From NCBI GenBank assembly GCA_902805555.1, contig CADCSY010000134.1:1-36695 (forward strand): 36,695 nucleotides of DNA, given 5' to 3'. Origin of the DNA: an uncultured Acidimicrobiales bacterium (GTDB lineage: Bacteria > Actinomycetota > Acidimicrobiia > Acidimicrobiales > CADCSY01). Below, piece by piece: positions 23,130-32,600 of the stretch (positions are counted from its first letter, which is position 1; every line of letters begins with the position of its first letter). Under the pieces are notes generated by a model, which did not search any database, had not been told where the DNA came from, and saw only the letters and a program-made list of their open reading frames with translations. Position numbers and translations under genes: made by a program.

Positions 23130-25145
23130 GTGGTCTCCCTACGCTCCGAGGTCGCCGACCCGCCGGCGGTGGACCTCGACGAGGCGCCCCACCGGTCCAG
23201 CACCGCCCGGCTCCTGGCCACGTACTGGCCGCTGCTCCTGCTCGCCGCCCTGGTCGCGGTGGCCACGGTGGTGGCCCGCCACGTGATGTTCCCCGCCTAC
23301 TCGTGGAACCGGGACGAGGCCGTCTACCTGTGGCACATGGAGGTGCTGCGGTCGGGCCAGCTCCTCTCCACCGACGGTGGGGCACCGCTGTTCTTCCGGC
23401 CGTGGCTCACGGGCGCGAGCGACGGGATGCTGTTCTCGCAGTACACGCTCGGGTGGCCGCTGGCGCTGGCGGCGGCAGCCACCGTCCTCGGGACGCCGTC
23501 GGCGGCGCTGCCGATCGGTGCCGTGCTCGTGGTGGTCGGCACCTACGCCTTCACCCGGGAGCTGACCTCCGACCACACCCTGGCGCTCGTGTCTGCGGCG
23601 GTGATGGCGTCCTGCCCGATCATCTTCATCCAGGGCGGCATGTACCTCGGCTACCTGTTCACCCTGGGACTCGGTCTGGCGTACGCAGCACTGCTGCTCT
23701 CCGGGATCCGTCGGGAGCGCCCGCTGCGAATCGTCGCAGGCGGCGCGCTGCTCGGGTGGATCTTCCTGACCCGGCCGTTCGACGCCGTGCTGTGGGGGCT
23801 CGCGGTCGTGGGCTACGTGGCGTTCAGCCACCGCCACGCCCTGCGGCGCCTCGTCGGGCCGGCCCTGTGGCTCGCCCTCGGCCTCCTCCCGCTGGTGGCG
23901 GGGACCGTCGCGTACAACGTGTACGTCACGGGCACGCCGCTCGAGTTCCCGATCACCTCGGTCGACCCGCTCGACACGTTCGGGTTCGGACCCCGCCGGA
24001 TCATGCCGACCCTCGGGATCGTCGACTACGACCTCGGCCAGGCGGTGGCGGGCACGACCAAGAACGGGATCTGGTTCCCGCTGTTCCTCACCGGCAGCTA
24101 CCTCGGCGTCCTGGTGGCGCTCGGCGGGCTGTGGCTGCGGCGCCGGGACCGGACCACCGTGGCCCTGCTCGCCATCTGCGTGCTGTTCCCGCTCGGCTAC
24201 TTCCCGTTCTGGGGGAACAGCCTCTCGAGCAACTTCGCCAAGTACACGGGGCCCTTCTACTACATCCCCCTCTATCCGCCGCTGAGCATCCTCATCGCGA
24301 CCGCGCTCATCGCCGCCTGGCGCCGTCGCCGGCAGCTCGGCGTCGCCCTGCTGGCGGTGGTGGCGCTCGCCACCGTCGTGCCCGGGCTCGACCGCTTCGC
24401 CCTCGTCCGACGCCAGAGCGAGGCGCAGGTGCCGTGGAAGGAGGCCGTCGCTCGCATCGACGGACCCTCCCTCGTGTTCCTCGCCGAGGACCAGCCCTAC
24501 CTGATGTTCCTCAACCCGTTCGCGTCGAACGACCCGGACCTCGAGGGCGAGCGGCTGTTCGCCACCGATCGGGGGCCGGCCAACCTCGACCTCATCGCCC
24601 GGATGCCCGAACGGACCCCCGTCCGCCAGCAGTCGAGCGTCCCGCTGTGGGAGCTGTTCCCCCGCCCGCACCCGGTGAAGCCGAGGATCGTCAACACGCC
24701 GCTCGAGGTGCTGCGCACCGACCGCCTGGCGCTGGACGTGCGCGCCACCAACACCACGTCGAGCCCGGCGGTGGTGACCACCGTCCTCGTCGGCGGGCGG
24801 GTGGTCGACCGCCAGACCCTTTCGACCAGCTCCAGGAGGGGCGCCACCCACTCGACCAGGGTCGTGCTCGCCGTCCCCGGCGCGACGACCGACGGGTCGT
24901 CGGTCCCCCTCGCCGGCCCGCGAGGGCGGATCACGATCCTCGTCGGCTTCGGGGAGGACGCCGCAGCGGCGCGAGCCGACCCCGTCGCCCGCCAGCGGCT
25001 CCCCTACCGCATCGAGGACGGCACGGCCGAGGTGCTGCTCCCGCCCGAGCAGTTCCGCGACGTCTGGTACACGGCCCCCATCGACTGGCAGCGGATGCTC
25101 GAGCTGCCGGAGCTCGAGGTCGTCGCGACGGCCGACAGCCCGTAG
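23130..25145 (+). CDS. GT-C membrane glycosyltransferase (PMT/ArnT-like)
   Basis: This is a 671-aa protein. After a charged N-terminus, helix 1 (LLLLAALVAVATVVARHVMF) is followed by the first outer loop SWNRDEAVYLWHMEVLRSGQ. Its Asp-Glu pair is the catalytic/metal motif of GT-C enzymes of the ArnT/PMT type. About ten to twelve more helices follow up to residue about 425, then a soluble C-terminal part of about 240 aa, likely outside the cell. These enzymes move a sugar from a polyprenyl-phosphate carrier to an outer acceptor (lipid, protein or glycan); the sugar and acceptor are unknown. It is divergent from the cox operon and convergent with the AftD-like gene, only 7 nt separating the stops, which places it among cell-surface glycan genes. 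Confidence 0.85.
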   Translation: MVSLRSEVADPPAVDLDEAPHRSSTARLLATYWPLLLLAALVAVATVVARHVMFPAYSWNRDEAVYLWHMEVLRSGQLLSTDGGAPLFFRPWLTGASDGMLFSQYTLGWPLALAAAATVLGTPSAALPIGAVLVVVGTYAFTRELTSDHTLALVSAAVMASCPIIFIQGGMYLGYLFTLGLGLAYAALLLSGIRRERPLRIVAGGALLGWIFLTRPFDAVLWGLAVVGYVAFSHRHALRRLVGPALWLALGLLPLVAGTVAYNVYVTGTPLEFPITSVDPLDTFGFGPRRIMPTLGIVDYDLGQAVAGTTKNGIWFPLFLTGSYLGVLVALGGLWLRRRDRTTVALLAICVLFPLGYFPFWGNSLSSNFAKYTGPFYYIPLYPPLSILIATALIAAWRRRRQLGVALLAVVALATVVPGLDRFALVRRQSEAQVPWKEAVARIDGPSLVFLAEDQPYLMFLNPFASNDPDLEGERLFATDRGPANLDLIARMPERTPVRQQSSVPLWELFPRPHPVKPRIVNTPLEVLRTDRLALDVRATNTTSSPAVVTTVLVGGRVVDRQTLSTSSRRGATHSTRVVLAVPGATTDGSSVPLAGPRGRITILVGFGEDAAAARADPVARQRLPYRIEDGTAEVLLPPEQFRDVWYTAPIDWQRMLELPELEVVATADSP

Positions 25146-25152
25146 CGCGCGC

Positions 25153-28100
25153 CTAGCCCGAGCGGGGCGGCCGCGGCGCCGACCGCGTGGCGGGCTGCCC
25201 GTGCTGCGCCTGTCGTCGCGAGCGGAGCAGCCAGACGGCGATGTCCACCGCGAGCAGCGCCAGCGCCAGCCACGCCAGCCGTGGCTGGGCGGCCAGCCGA
25301 CTGGCGACGAGCAGTGCAGGCACCGAGAGCGTGACGAGCCACCTCGCCGCCGGCGCACGAGCCACGAGCGCCAGCGCGGCTCCGGTGACGACGCCGATCC
25401 AGGGGACCGAGACCGCGGCCGCGGCCAGACCGGCGGCCGCAGCCGCGACCGCTGTCATCCCGATCGAGGGCACGACGCCGACCGGGTAGGAGGCCGGCGA
25501 GCCCAGCACGGCCACCGCAGCCAGGCCCTCGCCGGCGGAGTCCGGGTCCGACCGGGACCTGCGCGTGGTGGCGGCCACGACCGCGACGCAGGCGAGCGCC
25601 GCGGCCAGCGACAGGGCCAGGCCGGCCCAGACCTGGCGCTGCGGGGTCCAGCGCAGCGCCACCTCCATCGTCCCCGGACCCGTCGGCGTCACGAGCCAGC
25701 CGTTGGCGAAGCCGTTCACGAGCTGGCGGGGTCCGAGCGAGCCCGCGCCGACGTCGGCCTGCCAGCCCTCGCTCGAGCTCTGCCCGAGCACCAGCCAGAA
25801 CGGCTCCCCGTCGGAGGTGACGGTGAGGTCGAGCTGCGTCGGCCCCGACCCGTCGACCTGCACGGCGGCGCCGGGGTCCGGTGCCCGTCGGCCCCGGGGC
25901 GCCACCCCGTCGCCTGCGCCCGCCTCGTCGGAGGACAGGACCAGGCGGTCGATGTCGACGCCGGTGTCGAGGCCCGGGCGCGTCCCGAGCCGGTTGCTCC
26001 CGGCGCCGACGGCGATGGCGCCGCCGCACGGCTCCACGGTGAGGCCCGAACGGCCCTCCGACGGCGATCCCTCCAGGCGGAGGGGGATGTCGCGGCCGTC
26101 GATCGTGAGCAGGCCGCTCCGACAGTCGTCGGGGACCGCCGTCGGGCTTCCCGGCGCCACCACGCCGGCGAGCCCGACCTCGGCGAAGGCGACCGGGAGC
26201 GTGGCCTCCGGTGCGGGGTCCCCCTCGATCGCCGTCCGGCGCCGGACCTCCTCCACCACCAGCCGCAGGTCCTGCGCCTGCACGGGCTCGAAGGACACCG
26301 AGACGGTGGTGGTGGCCCCTGCGACCGCCCCGTCGGCGATCTCCGGGACGGGGACGGAGGCGACGGGCGCTCCGTCGGCCTCGAGCCGGACCCGGGTGGG
26401 GACGGAGTGGCGGCCGTCGGCCACGACCGTGAGGTCGGCGCGGTCCACGCTGAGCGGGGCCGGGACGCGAGCGGCGACCCACTGCCCCTCCTGCGCCCCG
26501 AGCGGGGCGGTCCACGCGGTGCCGGGGTCCGCGTCGAACGCCCGGGACGCCCGTGCGTCGGGGTCACCGTGCAGGTGGCCCGACGAGGTGAAGGTGGTTC
26601 CGGGTGCGACCGTCCCGAGCACCTCGTCCAGCAGGTCGTCGTCGGCACCGGGGTTCACCCGGGCCGTCCCCGCCAGCCCGAACGAGCGCTCGTCGGGCAG
26701 CTCGAAGCGCCGCTCGAGCGACAGCTCCTGGTCCTGGCGACCCCGCTCCCCGGGTTCCGAGCGCAAGCGGGACATGACGACGTCGAGCCGGTGCCCGGCG
26801 GCCTCCTCGCCGACCCGCTCGGCCAGGTCGACCGGGAGCCGCACTGCTTCGACCACCTGCACGTCGGCCAGGCCGACCTCGGCGAAGCCGACGGCGTTCG
26901 CCAGACCCGGGTCGAAGGCGGGCACCGTCGTCTCCACCAGCTCGAGCTCGAGGCGGCGCACGGAGCGCTCGGGGAACGGGACCCGCTGACCTCCGGGTTC
27001 GAGCGACTCCTCGCCGAGGGTCACCGTGGTCGGCTCCCCCCCGTCGAGGCTGAGCCGGACGACCGTCAGCACCCGGTCGCGGGGGCCGTCCTGGGGCTGG
27101 ACCAGGGTCACGCCGTCGGCGGTGACCGGGCCGTCGAGCTCGATCGTCAGGCGCTCGCCGGTCGGGTCGGGTCCGCCAACGCGCCACGACGTCCGGCTGT
27201 CCCCGTCGAAGGCCAGCACGGCCCGGTCCTCGGGTCGCCCCGTCCCGCCGTCAGCGGTGGCGTCGACCCGGCCACCCTCGTGCTCGACCACGGTGTGGGC
27301 GCCGTCGCCGACGTCACCGAACGGCTCGAGGCGGAAGTCGAGCCCGCTCGGGTCTGGGAGGTCCTGCCCGGCGCGCTCGGTCGCCCCCATCGTCTCCCGC
27401 AGCGAGGAGAACCAGTTCTGCGGACGGCGTCGGTGGGAGTCGGTGAGGACCAGGTCGGCGCCGGCGTCGAGTGCGTCCTCCAGCCCGGGGTCGTCCAGCG
27501 CAGCCAGCTGGAACAGCAGGGCCCTTCCGTCGAGGAGGCCGGCGCCTGCGGCTTCCACCACGCCGTCGCCGTCACCGGCGAGCACGACCGGGTTCGTCGT
27601 GGGCGCCGTGTGCACGATGGGCAGCGGGTCCTCGACGTCGAACAGGGCGACCGGTGGGGGGTCGGGGGCGCTCGGCGGGGTGCGCAGCTCCAGCTCGTCG
27701 AGCGACGGGAGCCGCTCGGACGGCGTGTTCCGCTCGGCCGGCCCGAAGGTCCGAGGCGGCTCGAGGCCCGGGGCGAGGGGGGCCGTGAGCGCAGACCAGA
27801 GGAGGCGCGGCCGGGGCGTCCCGAAGCGCTCGAACTGCAGGTCGGAGCGCAGCGACACGGTGCCCACGTCGAACATGCGCGCCACGGGGGCGAGCGAGGC
27901 CGGCTCGAAGGTCCCCTGCTGCATGCGCCGGTCGAGCGCGTCGAGCAGGTTCACCGACGCCGGCGACCCGTACGGCAGCACCTCGCGCGCCAGGTACGGC
28001 CGGTCGATGAGCCCGGGGGTGATCGGCTCCACCGTGTTCCCCCAGCGGTAGGCGGAGAAGTTCGCCCCCGGGATCTCGAGCACGCGGGTCGAGTCGCCAG

Positions 28101-29442
28101 CCGCATCGAGGTCGGCCGCAGCGGCACGCCAGTGGTCGGGCACGTCCTCCGGACGCTGGACCCCGCTCGACAGGTACCCGATCCGCCACACGGGTGCGAA
28201 GGCGGCCACCGCGACGGCAGCGACCGCGAGGGCTGCCACCGCCCGCGGCCGGCGGCGCAGCACGGAGCCGATGGCGGCGGCCACCAGCCCCGCCAGTCCG
28301 AGCACGATGACGGGGGCCACCCTGGCCGTGTTGCGCAACGCCAGCCCGAGCGACGACGTGTCGGCGAACGACCTCCACAACGAGCCGTAGGGGCTCGGGT
28401 CGTCGTACGGCCAGGCGCCGGCGCCCACGACGGCACCGACGACGACGAGGAGGGCGAAGTACGTCCGGTGCCGCCACCGCACGACGGCGGCCGCCGCGAG
28501 CGCGAGCACCGGCACCGTGAAGCTGAGCATCGCCGTCCTGGAGGGCTCGGCGTAGGAGGCGGCCTGGTCGATCGAGCTCCCCAGCCGGTCACGGCCGTAG
28601 AAGAACCAGTTGCCCAGGCCCCGCAGCAGGTCGTCGGGCGACGAGTTGGCCGACACGACCTGCACCCTCTCGGTGAGCTGCAGGACCGGGAGCCCGTAGG
28701 CGCCCTGGACGCGCAGGCCGACGAGCCACCAGATCGACACCCCGAGCGACAGCACGCCGATGCGACCCGTGGCCGCGAGCACGCGACGGGCGGGCGCCCG
28801 ACCTCGCAGCGCCTCCAGCACGAGCCAGAGCGCCGGCCCGGTGCACACCAGCAGGAGGGTCGGCGCGTTGACCCCACCGGCGGTGAGCGCCACGAGTGCG
28901 AACAGCGCAGGATCCCGCCACCCGCCTCGTCTCGTGGCCCGCATGACGAGGCCCACGAGCCACGGCAGCGCCGCCCACGGCAGCAGCAGCACCGAGATGC
29001 GGGCCGTGAAGGCGAGCTGGTACGGGGTGAGCAGGTAGACGACGGCGCCGACGACCGGCCCTGCCCCCCGGGCGCCGGCCAGCTTGAAGAGCCACCTGGC
29101 GCCGAGGGCGGCGGCGAGGGAGATCGTGCCCCACCAGAGGCGCTGCGCGATCCAGTCGGGCACCCCGAGCTGGTCGAACACCCAGAACCACGGGCCCATC
29201 GGGAACAGGTAGCCGATGTGCTGGTGGGAGACGGTGCCGGCCCCCACCTGCGGGTCCCACAGGTGGACGGCGCGGGCAAGGAAGCGACCGGGGTCGAGGT
29301 AGAGGTACTGCTTGGTGTCGCTGCTGAGCTGGCCCGGCGACGACACCAGGGACGGCACGTAGGCGAGCAGCGCCAGACCGGCGACCTCGACGGACTGCGC
29401 CCTGCGGAGGACGCGCTGGCGCCACGACGCCAGCATCCGCAT
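25153..29442 (-). CDS. AftD-like alpha-(1->3)-arabinofuranosyltransferase family protein (copy 1)
   Basis: This is a 1,429-aa giant GT-C protein. After helix 1, the first outer loop reads QLSSDTKQYLYLDPGRFLA with the expected catalytic-type Asp42, then HLWDPQVGAGTVSHQHIGYL and FPMGPWFWVFDQLGVPDWIA, all typical of the AftD family. About a dozen helices follow to residue 480. A large outer region comes next, including two discoidin-like (F5/8 type C) segments such as VTADGVTLVQPQDGPRDRVL and PLSVDRADLTVVADGRHSVP. Near the C-terminus FWLVLGQSSSEGWQADVG is the family end-domain motif, followed by more helices. AftD in M. tuberculosis (Rv0236c) adds arabinofuranose to arabinogalactan/lipoarabinomannan. 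The acceptor in a non-mycolate bacterium is unknown. ATG 29442 has TAGCAT 8 nt upstream. Confidence 0.88.
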   Translation of the reverse strand: MRMLASWRQRVLRRAQSVEVAGLALLAYVPSLVSSPGQLSSDTKQYLYLDPGRFLARAVHLWDPQVGAGTVSHQHIGYLFPMGPWFWVFDQLGVPDWIAQRLWWGTISLAAALGARWLFKLAGARGAGPVVGAVVYLLTPYQLAFTARISVLLLPWAALPWLVGLVMRATRRGGWRDPALFALVALTAGGVNAPTLLLVCTGPALWLVLEALRGRAPARRVLAATGRIGVLSLGVSIWWLVGLRVQGAYGLPVLQLTERVQVVSANSSPDDLLRGLGNWFFYGRDRLGSSIDQAASYAEPSRTAMLSFTVPVLALAAAAVVRWRHRTYFALLVVVGAVVGAGAWPYDDPSPYGSLWRSFADTSSLGLALRNTARVAPVIVLGLAGLVAAAIGSVLRRRPRAVAALAVAAVAVAAFAPVWRIGYLSSGVQRPEDVPDHWRAAAADLDAAGDSTRVLEIPGANFSAYRWGNTVEPITPGLIDRPYLAREVLPYGSPASVNLLDALDRRMQQGTFEPASLAPVARMFDVGTVSLRSDLQFERFGTPRPRLLWSALTAPLAPGLEPPRTFGPAERNTPSERLPSLDELELRTPPSAPDPPPVALFDVEDPLPIVHTAPTTNPVVLAGDGDGVVEAAGAGLLDGRALLFQLAALDDPGLEDALDAGADLVLTDSHRRRPQNWFSSLRETMGATERAGQDLPDPSGLDFRLEPFGDVGDGAHTVVEHEGGRVDATADGGTGRPEDRAVLAFDGDSRTSWRVGGPDPTGERLTIELDGPVTADGVTLVQPQDGPRDRVLTVVRLSLDGGEPTTVTLGEESLEPGGQRVPFPERSVRRLELELVETTVPAFDPGLANAVGFAEVGLADVQVVEAVRLPVDLAERVGEEAAGHRLDVVMSRLRSEPGERGRQDQELSLERRFELPDERSFGLAGTARVNPGADDDLLDEVLGTVAPGTTFTSSGHLHGDPDARASRAFDADPGTAWTAPLGAQEGQWVAARVPAPLSVDRADLTVVADGRHSVPTRVRLEADGAPVASVPVPEIADGAVAGATTTVSVSFEPVQAQDLRLVVEEVRRRTAIEGDPAPEATLPVAFAEVGLAGVVAPGSPTAVPDDCRSGLLTIDGRDIPLRLEGSPSEGRSGLTVEPCGGAIAVGAGSNRLGTRPGLDTGVDIDRLVLSSDEAGAGDGVAPRGRRAPDPGAAVQVDGSGPTQLDLTVTSDGEPFWLVLGQSSSEGWQADVGAGSLGPRQLVNGFANGWLVTPTGPGTMEVALRWTPQRQVWAGLALSLAAALACVAVVAATTRRSRSDPDSAGEGLAAVAVLGSPASYPVGVVPSIGMTAVAAAAAGLAAAAVSVPWIGVVTGAALALVARAPAARWLVTLSVPALLVASRLAAQPRLAWLALALLAVDIAVWLLRSRRQAQHGQPATRSAPRPPRSG

Positions 29443-29450
29443 CGGCGGCG

Positions 29451-29456
29451 ATGCTA
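29451..29456 (-). promoter_or_regulatory. TAGCAT -10 box, leaderless start of AftD-like copy 1
   Basis: TAGCAT is 8 nt before ATG 29442 on the minus strand; no ribosome binding site is present. Confidence 0.45.
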
Positions 29457-29525
29457 GGCGGACCGATGGGCCGCGACGGAACCGCCCGGCGCTCCGGGCG
29501 CCGTCCCGTTGCCGCCGCTGGGTGG

Positions 29526-29531
29526 TACCTT
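29526..29531 (+). promoter_or_regulatory. TACCTT -10 box for AftD-like copy 2
   Basis: TACCTT is the only TAnnnT hexamer I noticed on the plus strand of the divergent spacer. Transcription from here would give a leader of about 84 nt before TTG 29622, long compared with the leaderless neighbours. Confidence 0.35.
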
Positions 29532-29557
29532 CAGCCGTCCTTCGGCCCTCCCCACCC

Positions 29558-29596
29558 GGTTCGGTCCCGCTGAGCCCCCGCCGAGCCGACCGAACC
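29558..29596 (+). promoter_or_regulatory. 9-bp inverted repeat in the leader of AftD-like copy 2
   Basis: GGTTCGGTC (29558-29566) and GACCGAACC (29588-29596) are perfect inverted repeats around a 21-nt loop. The repeat ends 2 nt before the ATG of an eight-codon reading frame. It could be an RNA hairpin controlling translation or a DNA operator. Confidence 0.45.
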
Positions 29597-29598
29597 CC

Positions 29599-29625
29599 AT
29601 GAGCCTCCCCCCGAGATCGCGTTGA
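29599..29625 (+). CDS. Eight-codon upstream reading frame (possible leader peptide)
   Basis: ATG 29599 opens MSLPPRSR and stops with TGA at 29623-29625. That stop overlaps the TTG start of the AftD-like gene (TTGA), the usual geometry for translational coupling. No clear ribosome binding site is seen for it. It may be chance. Confidence 0.25.
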   Translation: MSLPPRSR

Positions 29626-32600
29626 CCGAGAGCGCACCCGCTGCGACCACCCGTTCGCAGCGCGAGGTGGAGCGCTGGCCGTCGCTCGTCCGACACCTCC
29701 TCCTGGCGGCGGCGACCTACGTGCCCCTGCTCCTGACCGCCCGGGGCCGGGTGGTGGCCGACACCAAGAGCTACCTCTACCTCGACCCGGGGCGCCTGCT
29801 CGAGCGAGCCCCCTCGATGTGGGACCCCAACGTCGGGCTCGGCACGGTCACCCACCAGAACATCGGCTACCTGTTCCCGATGGGACCCTGGTTCTGGGCC
29901 TTCGAGCGGCTCGGTGCCCCCGACTGGGTGGCGCAGCGCCTCTGGCTCGGGACGATCATGTTCGCGGCCGGGGCCGGGGTGCTGTTCCTGCTCCGGACCC
30001 TGGGTTGGGGACAGGGTCCCGCCGACGCTACCGAGGTGTCCGGGCGGGTGTGGCGCGCGGTCTCGAGGGTGACGGGTGGTGGCGCGCTCGCCGCTGCGGT
30101 CGTCTACATGCTCAGCCCCTACGTCCTCAACTACGGGACCCGGCTGTCGGTCCTGCTGCTGCCGTGGGCCGGCCTGCCGTGGATGATCGGTCTCACGCAG
30201 CGGGCGCTGCGGTCCGGGAGCTGGCGCCACCCTGCGCTCTTCGCGGTCGTCGTCACGATCGTCGGCGGGGTGAACGCCACCGCGCTCCTGCTGGCCGGGA
30301 TCGGCCCCCTGCTGTGGGTGCTCTTCGCCGTGTGGGTGCAGCGCGAGGTGACCCTCCGGGGGGCACTGGCAGCCGTCGCCCGGATCGGCGTCCTCACGCT
30401 CGGCAGCTCGCTGTGGTGGATGTCGGGCCTCGCCACCCAGGGCAGCTACGGGATCGACGTGCTCCGCTACAGCGAGACGGTGGCGACGGTGGCGGAGACC
30501 TCGAGCGCGCCGGAGGTGCTGCGGGGGCTCGGCTACTGGTTCTTCTACGGCGGCGAGAAGTCCGGGCCCTGGATCCCGGCGAGCCGGCCCTACATGGAGG
30601 CCCCCTGGCTCATCGCCGCCGGGTTCACCCTCACCGGCCTCGCGCTCGTGGCCGCCGTCGTCAGCCGGTGGCGCCAGCGGGCCTTCTTCGTCGGACTGGT
30701 CGTCATCGGCACCGCGGTGGCGGTGGGTCCCCACCCGTTCCAGTCGCCGTCGCCGATCGGGGCGGTGTTCAAGCGGCTCGCCACCTCCTCGACGGCCGGC
30801 CTGGCCATGCGCTCGACTCCCCGGGCGGTGCCCCTGATCGTCCTCGGGGTCGCCGTCCTCCTGGCGGCCGGCCTCGCCGGGCTCGCCAGGGTCAGGCCGC
30901 GCCCGGCCGTGGTCGCGTCACTGGTGGTGATGGGGATCGCCGTCGTCGGGCTGGCGCCGCTGTGGAGCGGGGACGCGCTCGGCGAGAACCTGATGCGGGA
31001 CGAGGACGTGCCCTCGTACTGGCACGAGGCCGCCGCCTACCTCGACGACCAGGGCACCGACACCCGGGTCCTCGAGGTCCCGGGCAGCGACTTCGCCTCC
31101 TACCGCTGGGGCAACACCGTCGACCCCATCACGCCCGGCCTGATGGACCGGCCCTACGTCGCCCGCGAGCTGATCCCCTACGGCTCGCCCGCCTCCGCCG
31201 ACCTGCTCAACGCCCTGGACCGGAGGTTCCAGGACGACGTGCTCGACCCCGGCGTCCTCGCGCCCGTGGCCCGCCGGCTGGGGGCGGGGGACATCGTGGT
31301 CCGCTCCGACCTCGCCTTCGAGGACTACCGGACGCCTCGCCCCCGGGCGCTCTGGGACCAGCTCGTCCCACACCCCGAGGGCCTCGCCGAGCCGGTCGCC
31401 TTCGGTCCCGCGGTGCCGAACCGGGCCGACCGGTTCCCGATGCAGGACGAGGTGGAGGAGGCCATACCGCGCGACACCCCGCACCCGCCGCCGGTCGGGG
31501 TGTTCGAGGTCGAGGACCCGATGCCCATCATCAGGACGGCGGCGGCCCGAGAGCCGCTGCTGCTGGCGGGCGACGGGGAGGGGGTCATCCAGGCCGGCGC
31601 CGCCGGCCTCCTCGACGGCGGGGCGCCGCTCTTCTACTCGGCGGCCACGGCCGGCGACCCCGCCCTGCGGGAGCAGCTGCTCGACGACGGCGCCGACCTG
31701 GTGCTGACCGACACGAACCGCAAGCGGGGACGACGGTGGAGCACGGTGTGGGAGAACACCGGCTACACCGAGCCCGCTGGCAGCGAGCCGCTCCGCGACG
31801 ACATCTCCGACAACCGGCTGCCGCTGTTCCCCGCCGCCCCCGACACGGCGTTCACGACCGTCGACCAGCGCGGCGTCCGCGAGGTCAAGGCCAGCAGGTA
31901 CGGGAACCCCGTCACCTTCACGCCCGACGACAGGGCGGCCAACGCCCTCGACGGCGACGTCGAGACGTCGTGGAGCGTGGGGGACTTCTCCCCCGTGGTC
32001 GGGGAACGGATCGTGATCGAGCTGGACGAGCCGGTCACCACCGATCGGGTGGAGCTGGTGCAGCCGGTCATCGGTCCGCGGGACCGCTTCATCACCCGGG
32101 TGGAGGTCGTGCTCGACGGCGAGAGCATCGGCACGTTCCCGCTCGACGAGTCGTCGAGGACAGCGGGCGGCCAGTCCGTCGACATCGGCGAGCACACCTT
32201 CTCGACCATCGAGCTCGTGGTCGCCGAGGACAACATCGGGGCGCGCCGGGCCTACGGCACGCTCAGCCCGGTGGGCTTCGCCGAGGTCCGGGTGGCCGAC
32301 ATCGCCGTCGACGAGGTCGTCCAGCTGCCCTCGGACCTGCTCGACGGCGTGGGGGCCCGCTCCGCCGCCCACGACCTCACGGTGCTCCTCGAACGGGCGC
32401 GCGGCCGTGTGTACATCAGCCCCGACGAGGAGCCCTCGATCGTGCGCGGCTTCGGCCTGCCCTCCGAGCGCCGCTTCACCCTGGAGGGCGACGCCCGGGT
32501 GTCGGCGGTGGCGGACGAGGCGACGATCGACCGCGCGCTCGGGTACCCGGCACCCGCGGACGGCGGCATCGCCGTCGAGAGCTCGACCTACCTGCGGGGC

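Noticed and set aside
25201-29457. A 1,418-codon plus-strand open frame
   Set aside because: It is antisense to AftD-like copy 1 over its whole length and is His/Arg/Gly/Asp-rich without hydrophobic segments; the minus-strand frame has clear helices and family motifs.
30918-32372. A long minus-strand open frame inside AftD-like copy 2
   Set aside because: It has antisense composition typical of reverse-complemented high-GC coding sequence, with no ribosome binding site or motifs.
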